Assembly: GCA_026710155.1 (NCBI GenBank)
Contig: JAPORQ010000022.1
Coordinates: forward strand, 1-64,000
Source: Paracoccaceae bacterium
Lineage (GTDB): Bacteria > Pseudomonadota > Alphaproteobacteria > Rhodobacterales > Rhodobacteraceae
Direction of reading: 5' to 3'
DNA: 64,000 nt
Positions within the stretch are counted from its first letter, which is position 1, and every line of letters begins with the position of its first letter. The notes below the pieces were generated by a model. That model saw only the letters and a program-made list of their open reading frames with translations. It was not told the origin of the DNA and searched no databases. Both the position numbers and the translations under genes were made by a program. Of this stretch, positions 51,098-59,628 are shown piece by piece.

Positions 51098-51464
51098 TTT
51101 CCATTCCTTGTGATTGGTTTTTGGTCAAAACGAAAAATCATTGTTTGAATGAAAGATAACATCATCCTTATATCTAATATTAGTTTCATAGATAAATATT
51201 TAATTAAGATTAGTTTATTGCAAAAAGTGGAAAATCAGACACAACCCCTGCTAGAGAAAGATTTTTTCCATTTATTAATAGGGAAAAATGAAAATCTACA
51301 AAGAAATTTTTTTTGTGGAAAAACAGTTGAAAAAACATTAGGGTAAAGAATAAATAAGATACTCTGTAATCAAACATGAATAGATTGTTCAAAACAAAGT
51401 AGAATAATTACTTTATCCTCTTCATTTTCCCTAGACTTATTAACCAGGTCTTGTTCAGAAAGAT
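51098..51464. other. candidate chromosomal origin of replication (oriC)
   Basis: A 367-base AT-rich gap between leftward hemJ/MBL genes and rightward aroE. In Caulobacter the origin lies in this gene order: parB-parA-rsmG-mnmG-mnmE-rho-hem genes, origin, maf-aroE-coaE-dnaQ. All genes of the 44.2-51.1 kb block point left and nearly all of 51.5-59.1 kb point right, as expected for replication-aligned transcription. One DnaA box fits TTWTNCACA (reverse strand of TGTGGAAAA, 51314-51322) and one has a mismatch (51226-51234). Very AT-rich DNA at 51170-51215 could be the unwinding element. Inverted arms lie at 51261-51269 and 51281-51289. Only one good DnaA box keeps confidence moderate. Confidence 0.45.
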
Positions 51465-52316
51465 ATGAGAAAGAGCAAATTAACTCCAATACTAACAGGT
51501 GTAGTAGGGACACCAATTGGACACAGCCTATCCCCAAAAATCCATAATTACTGGATAGAAAAGTATGGCGAAAATGGAATATACATTCCCCTTGAAGTAT
51601 CTCGGACTAATTTCAGGGAAGTAATCAAAACCCTTCCCAAAATGGGTTTTGGTGGTGTCAATATTACCATTCCTCATAAGGAGACGGCATTGATGTGTGC
51701 CGATCTTGTTGCAGATAATGCTGCACTCTTGGGTGCAGCAAACACTCTGAGCTTGAGAAAAAACGGAAAAATTTATGCCAACAATACGGATGGATACGGA
51801 TTCCTGCAGAACTTGAAGGAAACAGAGCCAACCTGGAGAGCTGTAAGCGGGCCGGCTTTGGTACTTGGTGCAGGGGGGGGATCCAGAGCCATTATCTATA
51901 CTCTTTTAAGGGAAGGTGTTCCAAAAGTGTACCTGACAAACAGAACAATAGAAAGAGCAAAATTGCTGCAGAATGATCTGGGAAACAGGATAAAAGTCAT
52001 TGAATATGTTGATTTGGAAACTGTCTTGAATGAAGTGACATTGGTAGTCAATACAACATCATTGGGCATGATAGGCCAGCCGAAAATGAAATTTCCCTAT
52101 GACAGTCTGAATAGCAGAACAATAGTATACGATATTGTTTATAATCCCCTTAAGACAGAATTTCTGAAACAGGCAGGGATTAAAGGATGCAGGACTGTGG
52201 AAGGACTGGGGATGCTCCTCCACCAGGCAGCAAGTTCATATCAGTTCTGGTTCGGAAAACTACCGGAAGTTACTCCTGAACTTAAAAATTTGGTGACCGA
52301 AAAACTGAAAGCATGA
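51465..52316 (+). CDS. aroE: shikimate dehydrogenase
   Basis: NADPH-dependent reduction of 3-dehydroshikimate in aromatic amino acid synthesis. 283 residues: the substrate loop VVGTPIGHSLSPKIHN, GGVNITIPHKETAL with the catalytic lysine, NTDGYGF (aspartate), the cofactor site VLGAGGGSRAI and NTTSLGM. The GAGGGS codons contain a run of eight G (51873-51880), a slippage-prone place inside an essential-type gene. It overlaps coaE by 4 bases (ATGA) and is first of an aroE-coaE-dnaQ operon. Confidence 0.95.
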   Translation: MRKSKLTPILTGVVGTPIGHSLSPKIHNYWIEKYGENGIYIPLEVSRTNFREVIKTLPKMGFGGVNITIPHKETALMCADLVADNAALLGAANTLSLRKNGKIYANNTDGYGFLQNLKETEPTWRAVSGPALVLGAGGGSRAIIYTLLREGVPKVYLTNRTIERAKLLQNDLGNRIKVIEYVDLETVLNEVTLVVNTTSLGMIGQPKMKFPYDSLNSRTIVYDIVYNPLKTEFLKQAGIKGCRTVEGLGMLLHQAASSYQFWFGKLPEVTPELKNLVTEKLKA

Positions 52317-52903
52317 AAGTTTTGGGAATAACCGGCTCCATCGGTATGGGGAAGAGCACTGTATCCAGAATGTTTGAGCAATCAGGAGTGCCGGTTTGGG
52401 AAGCTGATCGTGAAGTAGAGAAGTTGTATCGAACGGGAGGTGAAGCGGTTGAGCCATTAAGGAAAACTTTTGGAGATGATATTCTTGGACCCGATGGAAT
52501 AGAAAAAGAAAAACTCAAGGAAAAACTCCTGGATCATCATGATCAAAAAAATAAGCTTGAAGTAATTGTCCATCCTTTGGTAAGAAAAAAAATAGAAGAG
52601 TTCAAGGTACAATGCATAAATCAAAATCACAGACTGGCAGCGCTTGAAATCCCCCTTCTTTTGGAATCTGGTTTTCAGGATATGGTTGATTATGTTGTAG
52701 TGGTATCAGCCCCTGAAGAGTTTCAGGAAAAACGCGTAATGGAAAGAAAAGGGATGACCCATGAATGGTTCCAGAAAATCAAGAGTTGGCAACTTGCTGA
52801 TGCAGAAAAACAACAAAGGGCAGATTTTGTAATCATTTCTGTTGGCTTGAAGCAAACTCGGCTTCAAGTGAAGCAAATAATAGCAAAAACAAAAACGGTT
52901 TAG
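52313..52903 (+). CDS. coaE: dephospho-CoA kinase
   Basis: The last step of CoA synthesis: phosphorylation of dephospho-CoA. 196 residues with the P-loop GITGSIGMGKSTVSRMF, the nucleotide-binding VPVWEADREVEKLY, and the lid region IPLLLESGFQDMVDYVVVV. RVMERKGMTHEWFQKIKSWQ is the usual LID-helix. It overlaps aroE and lies 4 bases before dnaQ; this order is conserved in alphaproteobacteria. Confidence 0.95.
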   Translation: MKVLGITGSIGMGKSTVSRMFEQSGVPVWEADREVEKLYRTGGEAVEPLRKTFGDDILGPDGIEKEKLKEKLLDHHDQKNKLEVIVHPLVRKKIEEFKVQCINQNHRLAALEIPLLLESGFQDMVDYVVVVSAPEEFQEKRVMERKGMTHEWFQKIKSWQLADAEKQQRADFVIISVGLKQTRLQVKQIIAKTKTV

Positions 52904-52907
52904 CACC

Positions 52908-53594
52908 ATGAGAGAGTTGATTTTGGACATTGAGACCACTGGTTTGGACTTGGCCAGCAATCGAATTATCGAAATAGGCATGATAGAACAAATTCATCAT
53001 CAAAGAACCGGTATGGAATATCAAAGGTATATAAATCCAGAGAGGCCAATTGAGGAGGAGGCACTAAAGGTTCACGGCATAAGTAATGAGTTTCTGGAGG
53101 ACAAACCAAAATTCAGCGAAATTGCAGATGAGTTTCTTGAGATCATTGGGGATTCGAATTTGGTTATTCACAATGCAGAGTTTGATGTCCCATTTATCAA
53201 CATGGAGTTAAAACGCTGCGGAAAAAGGGAGATCAACCTTGATCGGGTCGTGGATACACTGGAATTGGCACGTCGGGTTTTACCTAGCAAGGCACAGCAC
53301 AATCTGGATGCTCTCGGAAATTATTACAGGTTGGACCTATCAATCAGATCCATGCACGGTGCCTTGATCGATGCCCAGATACTGTCCGAAATATATAACA
53401 AGTTGAATCAGGAAGGAGGAAAGGATCTGTTTGCCGATATTGACACAACTGCAACAAAACAGTCCAGGAAATTCCCGGAGAGGTCGCTTCCAATTAAATT
53501 TTCCATTTCCGAGGAGGAGCTGGCTTCGCATGAAGAATATGTGAACAAATATCTCGGACCCGACAGCCTGTGGTCCCAAACAGCCAACAAATAA
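52908..53594 (+). CDS. dnaQ: DNA polymerase III epsilon subunit
   Basis: The proofreading 3'-5' exonuclease of the replicative polymerase, 228 residues. DEDDh motifs: ILDIETTGLD, VIHNAEFDVPFINMEL and the final MHGALIDAQIL with the catalytic histidine. A C-terminal tail after about residue 185 would bind the alpha subunit. Start ATG 52908 is 4 bases from coaE. A second, shorter exonuclease of the same superfamily follows at 53691. Confidence 0.94.
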   Translation: MRELILDIETTGLDLASNRIIEIGMIEQIHHQRTGMEYQRYINPERPIEEEALKVHGISNEFLEDKPKFSEIADEFLEIIGDSNLVIHNAEFDVPFINMELKRCGKREINLDRVVDTLELARRVLPSKAQHNLDALGNYYRLDLSIRSMHGALIDAQILSEIYNKLNQEGGKDLFADIDTTATKQSRKFPERSLPIKFSISEEELASHEEYVNKYLGPDSLWSQTANK

Positions 53595-53690
53595 AAATTC
53601 AATACTCCCAATGATTTAAAATTTCTGGTTTTTTTTGCTATTCTATCAATCTTGTAAAATAGATCGTTTTTTTTATTGACTGGGATATTT

Positions 53691-54263
53691 ATGAAAAGTT
53701 CTGTACATAATTGGAGTACCCTATTGGGTAGGGAAGATGTATTGATATTGGATACCGAGACCACTGGTTTCAAACCTGATTCGGAAGTATTGCAGGTTTC
53801 GGTAATTGATACCACTGGTCGGAAAAGGTTCGATGAATATGTTCTGCCAAATAAACCAATACCGAGGGAGGCTGCCAAAATCCATGGATTGACGGAGGCT
53901 AAACTAATGGATTTAAACGCCCAACCTTGGGCAAAGTACCATGACAGTTTTACAGAACTAACCACAAGAACGGCAAAAATTGTACTGGTATATAATTTGG
54001 AATTTGATACCCGATTGATCAGACAAACATGTGAAATGCAAAAACCCCAAGTCTATTTTGTTCCTTATAATGGCCGGTGTATTATGAAGGAATATGCTGC
54101 CTACAGAAAGGTTCCAAATCAGTGGGGATCATGGAAGTGGCATAAACTTGCGGATGCAGCAAGGTTTGAAGGAACCACAAACCAGCCAGACATTCACAAT
54201 TCCTTGAATGATTGTGAAATTGTATTGGATCTTATCAGAAAGGTTGCTAATCAAACCAATTAG
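53691..54263 (+). CDS. DEDDh 3'-5' exonuclease family protein
   Basis: A 190-residue exonuclease-fold protein. VLILDTETTGFKPDSEVLQ gives the first acidic pair, VYNLEFDTRLIRQT the second aspartate, and DIHNSLNDCEIVLDLI the histidine-aspartate end. It is related to the epsilon subunit but shorter and without its polymerase-binding tail. ATG 53691 (MKSSVHNW) is preferred over a TTG 15 bases upstream. Possible roles are RNA or DNA 3' trimming; nothing in the context decides. It is separated from dnaQ by 96 AT-rich bases. Confidence 0.82.
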   Translation: MKSSVHNWSTLLGREDVLILDTETTGFKPDSEVLQVSVIDTTGRKRFDEYVLPNKPIPREAAKIHGLTEAKLMDLNAQPWAKYHDSFTELTTRTAKIVLVYNLEFDTRLIRQTCEMQKPQVYFVPYNGRCIMKEYAAYRKVPNQWGSWKWHKLADAARFEGTTNQPDIHNSLNDCEIVLDLIRKVANQTN

Positions 54264-54319
54264 CGAGATTCAGATCGATATACTATTCAAACCCAGACCG
54301 GAAATTCTCAGGAGTCATC

Positions 54320-54967
54320 ATGAAATATTTTAAGTATTTGGCCTTATCCTCTTTGTTAGCGGTTGGATTAAGCCTTTCGACATCACTGCCAGCCAAATCA
54401 GTTGAGACTGCCATTTTTGCTGGTGGATGTTTTTGGTGTGTGGAAAAGGATTTTGATTCAGTTGAAGGAGTCTTGGGTACGATATCGGGATTTACCGGAG
54501 GCAACAAGGATAACCCATCCTACAAGGATGTAACTTCAGGAGGAACCGGGCATTATGAAGCCGTAAAGATTGATTATGATCCTTCCATTGTGTCTTATCA
54601 ACAGTTGGTAGACCTTTTCTGGCGAAGCATTGACCCAACAGATGATGGCGGGCAGTTTTGTGACAGGGGACATTCCTACAGAACGGCTGTATTTGCTTTG
54701 GATAAGGAACAGGAGAAGATAGCGCTGACATCAAGGGCTGAAGCGCAGGAGGCATTGGGTATGGAGATCGTGACCCAAATCTTGGAAGCTGGAGATTTTT
54801 TTCCGGCAGGGGACTATCATCAGGGATATTATGATAGCAATGATCGAATCATAACCCGTTTTGGGGTGCTAACCAAAGCCCAGGCCTATAAAAGATACCG
54901 CAAGGGTTGTGGCAGGGATGCCAGAGTCAAGGCACTGTGGGGAGATGCAGCAATTTTTGCCAAATAG
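54320..54967 (+). CDS. msrA: peptide methionine-S-sulfoxide reductase, exported
   Basis: Repairs oxidised methionine. After an N-terminal signal-like segment (LALSSLLAVGLSLSTSLPA) comes the catalytic IFAGGCFWCVEKDFD, then GGTGHYEAVKIDYDP and the resolving-cysteine region YRKGCGRDARV at the C-terminus. The signal peptide suggests a periplasmic enzyme, unlike the cytoplasmic E. coli MsrA. 215 residues is the normal MsrA core plus leader. It is on its own, with a convergent yggT-type gene downstream. Confidence 0.93.
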   Translation: MKYFKYLALSSLLAVGLSLSTSLPAKSVETAIFAGGCFWCVEKDFDSVEGVLGTISGFTGGNKDNPSYKDVTSGGTGHYEAVKIDYDPSIVSYQQLVDLFWRSIDPTDDGGQFCDRGHSYRTAVFALDKEQEKIALTSRAEAQEALGMEIVTQILEAGDFFPAGDYHQGYYDSNDRIITRFGVLTKAQAYKRYRKGCGRDARVKALWGDAAIFAK

Positions 54968-55046
54968 TATCAGGGAAGAATTTCACACAGGATTGCCAGA
55001 GTCAAGATCGGGATTTATTGTGCATGATTGTCTGAACTGGTGAATC

Positions 55047-55331
55047 TCAACCCATCAGAAAGAGGTTTGCCAACAACTGCCTGACAATGATAATGCCAAC
55101 AATAAGGACCAAGGGAGACAGATCAATTGCCCCGGTATTTGGCAGGTAGGGCCTGATCCTGCTGTAAATCGGATAAAGAATTCTTTCCAGCAAACCCCAA
55201 AGATTCCTGATAAACTGGTTGTTGGGGTCAAATACATTCATACTGATCAGCCAACTCATCAGGGCATGTGCAATTACAACCCACCAAAGTATATCAAGCA
55301 GTAAATAAATCAAATTTATTATAAGTACCAT
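55047..55331 (-). CDS. YggT-family membrane protein
   Basis: A 94-residue protein with two hydrophobic segments (LIINLIYLLLDILWWVVIAHAL and LSPLVLIVGIIIVRQLLANLFL). In between is the family signature WGLLERILYPIYSRIRPYLPNT. YggT proteins are implicated in osmotic or cell-envelope functions and FtsZ assembly in some bacteria, but the biochemical role is unclear. The divergent mepA gene is 187 bases away; the gap carries an imperfect hairpin (55371-55380 with 55396-55405). Confidence 0.88.
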   Translation of the reverse strand: MVLIINLIYLLLDILWWVVIAHALMSWLISMNVFDPNNQFIRNLWGLLERILYPIYSRIRPYLPNTGAIDLSPLVLIVGIIIVRQLLANLFLMG

Positions 55332-55518
55332 TTAACACCTTTCCTCTTCACAGAATCATTTAAACAAAGGTAAGGCAAATTCAAGTTTAACTGTCATTCG
55401 CCTTATCACCAAATTCGTATATTATTGAAACAACATAATCAAAAGAATTTAAGGTTGAAAATCCTGTAAAGCAGAGTGTAATTGCATTGATTATATATAA
55501 TCGTAAGATAGCTGTAAC

Positions 55519-56436
55519 ATGAAGTCACCAAAATTGTTATCTTTTATCACTTTGGCCACGGTGCTTTTCCTGGCTTTTTCCTCGCCATTGTGGTCAGAGG
55601 AAAAAGCCAACCAACTGTTTGGAGCAAAGTTGGAAGGCACCCAAGGTGTTCCTGAACCAATTGGAAGTTATGCCAAGGGCTGTCTGGCAGGGGGTGTGTT
55701 GTTACCTGAAACAGGACCCACCTGGCAGGCCATGAGATTAAGTCGCAACAGAAACTGGGGACACCCGTTTTTGATTGATTTTATTATCGATTTGAGCGAA
55801 AAGGCAAGGGAAATTGGCTGGAATGGCCTTTATGTTGGTGATCTTACACAACCACGAGGTGGCCCCATGACATCTGGGCATGCTTCTCACCAAATCGGCC
55901 TTGATGTGGATATTTGGATGCTGCCCCCGGGACGGCTGGATTTATCCAGGCAGGAAAGGGAGGAAATCAGTTCGATTTCAATTCGTTCAGCCGATCAGAA
56001 AAATGTAACCGACAATTGGACTGATTCACACATGGAACTTTTAAAGGCTGCCGCAAAGGATTCGAGAGTTGACAGGATTTTTGTTGCCGCTGCAGCCAAA
56101 ATAGACATGTGTGACAAGGCAGGTGAGGACAGGATGTGGTTGCAAAAGATAAGGCCCTATTATGGCCACAATTATCATTTCCATGTACGATTGATATGCC
56201 CGGAATCGTCTACCAAGTGCGAAACCCAAACTCCCACGGTAAATGAATTGTCCAAGGGTGGGGATGGTTGTGATGAAAACCTGTATTATTGGGTATCCGA
56301 CTATTTTCTTGATTTAATGACCAAACCGCGAGACCCGGATGCCCCTCCGCCCAGGACTGTCAGGGATTATGTCATGGCTGATTTGCCTGAAGAATGCGAA
56401 GCTGTGTTGAATGCATCCCAAAGTGTAAGAGAATAA
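55519..56436 (+). CDS. mepA: penicillin-insensitive murein endopeptidase
   Basis: A periplasmic metallo-endopeptidase that cuts D-alanyl-meso-DAP cross-links of peptidoglycan. A signal peptide (LLSFITLATVLFLAFSSPLWS) is followed by PIGSYAKGCLAGGVLLP, the RGGPMTSGHASHQIGLDVD zinc site (histidine and aspartate) and the C-terminal ligands in HNYHFHVRLICP. Six cysteines in the second half fit the disulfide-rich LAS fold. 305 residues, slightly longer than the E. coli enzyme because of the C-terminal tail. It is followed by dapD and dapE, which make the same DAP. Confidence 0.93.
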   Translation: MKSPKLLSFITLATVLFLAFSSPLWSEEKANQLFGAKLEGTQGVPEPIGSYAKGCLAGGVLLPETGPTWQAMRLSRNRNWGHPFLIDFIIDLSEKAREIGWNGLYVGDLTQPRGGPMTSGHASHQIGLDVDIWMLPPGRLDLSRQEREEISSISIRSADQKNVTDNWTDSHMELLKAAAKDSRVDRIFVAAAAKIDMCDKAGEDRMWLQKIRPYYGHNYHFHVRLICPESSTKCETQTPTVNELSKGGDGCDENLYYWVSDYFLDLMTKPRDPDAPPPRTVRDYVMADLPEECEAVLNASQSVRE

Positions 56437-56502
56437 CCCTACTTTTGTACAACGTAATCTCCCCACATATTTTTGTTTGATTTGAAAGGATTGGAATTGA
56501 CT

Positions 56503-57330
56503 ATGCAAGCAGGTGAGCTGGAAATTGCCATAGAAAGTGCTTGGGAAAACCGGGCAGACATCAACCCGGGAACCACCGGCCCGACCAGGAATGCCATAAC
56601 CCAGACCCTGGAAGAACTGGATAAGGGAAAAATCCGGGTGGCTGAGCGGAAAGCCGACGGCATATGGGTTGTAAACCAATGGGCAAAAAAAGCGGTATTG
56701 CTCGGATTTCGTCTTCAGGATATGGAACCACAGGAAGGTGGTCCACAGAATTCAACCTGGTGGGACAAGGTCGATTCCAAGTTCTTGGGTTGGGGACCGG
56801 CTGATTGGCAGAAAGCAGGTTTCCGTGCTGTGCCGAACTGTATCGTTCGAAAATCCGCCTATATTGCTCCCGGTGTCGTTCTGATGCCCTCTTTCGTGAA
56901 TCTCGGTGCCTATGTTGATGAAGGGACCATGGTTGACACCTGGGCAACAGTTGGATCCTGTGCACAGATAGGTAAAAATGTTCATCTTTCTGGGGGGGCA
57001 GGTATCGGTGGGGTATTGGAACCCATGCAAGCAGGACCAACAATCATCGAGGATAATTGCTTCATTGGAGCCAGGTCAGAAATCGTGGAGGGTGTTGTCG
57101 TAAGGGAAGGTTCCGTTGTGGGGATGGGGGTATATATTGGTCAATCCACCAAGATCTTTGATCGATCTACTGGCAAGGTATCCTACGGTGAAATTCCACC
57201 ATATTCGGTTGTTGTTTCAGGATCCTTGCCAAGTACCAACAATGTCAACCTGTATTGTGCCGTGATCGTCAAGAACGTGGATGCAAAAACCCGTGGCAAA
57301 ACATCAATCAATGAGCTCTTGCGGGACTAG
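56503..57330 (+). CDS. dapD: 2,3,4,5-tetrahydropyridine-2,6-dicarboxylate N-succinyltransferase
   Basis: The succinylase branch of diaminopimelate and lysine synthesis. N-terminal helical domain ([19 protein letters not shown]), the conserved [18 protein letters not shown], then left-handed beta-helix hexapeptide repeats ([40 protein letters not shown]). The C-terminus [20 protein letters not shown] is typical. ATG 56503 fits the family start. 275 residues. It is 28 bases before dapE. Confidence 0.96.
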   Translation: MQAGELEIAIESAWENRADINPGTTGPTRNAITQTLEELDKGKIRVAERKADGIWVVNQWAKKAVLLGFRLQDMEPQEGGPQNSTWWDKVDSKFLGWGPADWQKAGFRAVPNCIVRKSAYIAPGVVLMPSFVNLGAYVDEGTMVDTWATVGSCAQIGKNVHLSGGAGIGGVLEPMQAGPTIIEDNCFIGARSEIVEGVVVREGSVVGMGVYIGQSTKIFDRSTGKVSYGEIPPYSVVVSGSLPSTNNVNLYCAVIVKNVDAKTRGKTSINELLRD

Positions 57331-57358
57331 TTCCACGCCATTCCCTTGCTGAGGTCAC

Positions 57359-58504
57359 ATGTCCTGCAATCTGATTGATCCGGTAAAACTAACGCAACAA
57401 CTGGTACAATGTGAATCGGTAACTCCCCTTGAAGGAGGTGCCCTTGAGCTTTTATCCGAGATACTTGCGCAAGCCAAGTTCAGTTGTACAAGGGTTGATC
57501 GCAACGGTATTCCAAATCTGTTCGCTCGGTGGGGGACGGAGGGTCCCGTTTTTGGATTTAATGGGCATACCGACACGGTTCCAGTTGGTGATCTTGATGC
57601 CTGGTCGGTAGATCCCTTTGGAGGTGACATAAAACAGAAAAAACTATGGGGAAGAGGAGCTGCGGACATGAAATCCGGGGTCGCTGCATTTGTAGCTGCT
57701 GCGGTGTCCTTTGTCCAAGAATCACCCCCGAAGGGATCGCTGATAATTGCCATCACTGGAGATGAAGAAGCACGTGCAGTGGATGGTACAATCGCCATAT
57801 TCGACTGGATGGAAGCCCAAAACCATAAAATGGATGTCTGTATTGTTGGGGAACCAACCTGTCCGGAGACAATGGGCGAAGCCATCAAGATCGGGAGAAG
57901 GGGATCGCTTTCGGTTAAAATAACCTTGCGGGGAGTTCAGGGACATTCGGCTTATCCTGAAAGATACATCAATCCGGTCGAGGCCATGGCCCATTTGGGG
58001 TATCGGCTCACATCAGTGAGTCTGGATGAAGGAACTGATGATTTTCAACCGACAAATCTGGCATTGTCCTCAATTGAGGCAGACAACCAGACTGTCAATA
58101 TTATTCCCTCAAAGTGTACTGCCTTATTTAATATCCGCTTCAATGACCTGCATACATCGGAAAGTCTTCTGGACTGGATCAGGGATGAAGTGAGCGGGGC
58201 CTGTTCAGAACATATGTGTGAAGGGAAACTCCAAGTGCTTTCAGTTGCAGAAAGTTTTATAACCCCAAAAGGGGACTTTACGGAACTGGTTGCCAACGCC
58301 GTATGCAAAACCATTGGCATACAACCAGAACTTTCCACCTCTGGCGGAACCTCTGATGCGAGATTCATTACCCACCACTGTCCCGTGGTTGAAGTTGGAT
58401 TGGTCGGTAAAACCATACATCAGGTTGATGAACATGTGGAAATCCAGCAAATCAGGGATCTGAAATCTGTTTATGTTCAATGCCTCAAGGATTATTTCGA
58501 TTAG
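57359..58504 (+). CDS. dapE: succinyl-diaminopimelate desuccinylase
   Basis: Zinc-dependent hydrolysis of N-succinyl-LL-DAP. 381 residues: FGFNGHTDTVPVGDLDAW and WGRGAADMKSGVAAFV bind the two metals, ITGDEEARAVDG holds the catalytic base glutamate, and GGTSDARFITHHCPVVEVG gives the last ligands. GAGGTCAC precedes ATG 57359. It and dapD form a two-gene unit. The following gene starts 32 bases inside its 3' end. Confidence 0.95.
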   Translation: MSCNLIDPVKLTQQLVQCESVTPLEGGALELLSEILAQAKFSCTRVDRNGIPNLFARWGTEGPVFGFNGHTDTVPVGDLDAWSVDPFGGDIKQKKLWGRGAADMKSGVAAFVAAAVSFVQESPPKGSLIIAITGDEEARAVDGTIAIFDWMEAQNHKMDVCIVGEPTCPETMGEAIKIGRRGSLSVKITLRGVQGHSAYPERYINPVEAMAHLGYRLTSVSLDEGTDDFQPTNLALSSIEADNQTVNIIPSKCTALFNIRFNDLHTSESLLDWIRDEVSGACSEHMCEGKLQVLSVAESFITPKGDFTELVANAVCKTIGIQPELSTSGGTSDARFITHHCPVVEVGLVGKTIHQVDEHVEIQQIRDLKSVYVQCLKDYFD

Positions 58505-59105
58505 GACCGACCGAACCCGTCTGGTCATTTTAGTCAAGGAACCGGTCCCGGGAAAGGTAAAAACCCGTCTGGCAAAGGATCTTGGAACCATCTGTGCAAC
58601 AAAATGGTACCGGAACGAATGCCGAAAGACGATCAATCGCCTGGCCAGGGATCCCCGCTGGGACACCTATTTGGCAGTCTCGCCTGATAATGCAGGCATG
58701 ACGAGCAGGATTTGGCCTTCACAAATCCCAAGAATAGCCCAGGGAACAGGACATTTGGGCAACCGCATGAAACGGGTATTTCAGCAAATGTTGCCAGGTT
58801 CAACAATAATCATCGGTTCTGACATACCCGGTATCAAGGTTTCTCAAATTGCCACCGCAGTAAGGATCATGCAGAAGTATGATACCTATTTGGGACCATC
58901 GCCGGATGGAGGCTTCTGGTTGATTGGATATACAGGCAGGAGAAGTCTGTCATCAAAGGCCCTTGAAAACGTGCGGTGGTCAACGGCATTTGCCATGGAC
59001 GATACCATCAATTCCCTGGGGCAATTTTCGGTGGGGATTGGCGAGGTAATGTCAGATGTCGATAATCTTTCAGATTTGTATGAAAGTCCTCATACAAGAT
59101 TGTAA
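58473..59105 (+). CDS. TIGR04282/DUF2064 nucleotidyl/glycosyltransferase-like protein
   Basis: A 210-residue protein of the DUF2064 (TIGR04282) group, which has a GT-A fold like CofC. The start RLVILVKEPVPGKVKTRLA is the usual nucleotide-sugar site, IIIGSDIPGI gives the DxD-like loop and GPSPDGGFWLIGYTG the acceptor-side motif. Substrate unknown. ATG 58473 lies inside dapE, overlapping by 32 bases; no other ATG is near the domain start. Translational coupling to dapE is likely. Confidence 0.82.
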   Translation: MFNASRIISIRTDRTRLVILVKEPVPGKVKTRLAKDLGTICATKWYRNECRKTINRLARDPRWDTYLAVSPDNAGMTSRIWPSQIPRIAQGTGHLGNRMKRVFQQMLPGSTIIIGSDIPGIKVSQIATAVRIMQKYDTYLGPSPDGGFWLIGYTGRRSLSSKALENVRWSTAFAMDDTINSLGQFSVGIGEVMSDVDNLSDLYESPHTRL

Positions 59106-59628
59106 TAATGCAGGGTCGGCATCATGAGTCACATTATGGATTCAACTGGTGGCGAAACTGTCGTGTATACAAGCGCCGCTCATTCTTGCCTGGTCTCTGG
59201 TGGAAAGGTAAACTGGGTGAGCAGTTGTACCTTTGTTTCCAAACCTGAAGTCCGGTCTCGCAAGCTGCTGCTGTCTCCGAGACAGGACACTTTATCTCGG
59301 AAATTGAGCGAATTGTCGATTTAAAGAGTCCCGAGGCTGCTCCAATGATCTTGAAAGAAGCAGTGATGATCCCCTTGGTCAATGACGCGACTGCCCCCAG
59401 AATCTCTGGCCCGGTCTCCATCATGTCCCTTTCAAAATAAAGTATTCAAGCCCGATATTATTAAAGAATTAGATGGCAAATAAATCACGCCCAATAACGA
59501 TCAATGGAACGATTGGATAGGGGATCTCTTTTCCATGCATTTCCTTTGGTCTTCCAGTAGTTGATTTTGTTTTTTCAATAGCTTACAGGCCTTTGGAAAA
59601 AATGAAATAAACTTTTAGCCAAAGACTT
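59106..59628. other. 523-base gap with one weak small open frame
   Basis: A minus-strand frame, 59134-59424, could encode a 96-residue protein. It starts with a hydrophobic stretch (ILGAVASLTKGIITASFKII) behind a weak ribosome site (GAAAGGGAC), then runs into a basic tail without family resemblance. It could be a small membrane peptide or chance. I looked for tRNA, RNase P, SRP and tmRNA signatures here and found none. Confidence 0.3.

Noticed and set aside
56992-56998. G7 run in dapD as another phase-variable site
   Set aside because: Short, inside a conserved hexapeptide-repeat motif, in frame and with no start-proximal position.
59106-59628. A structured RNA gene (tRNA, RNase P, tmRNA, SRP RNA)
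   Set aside because: None of the conserved sequence signatures of these RNAs was found on either strand.
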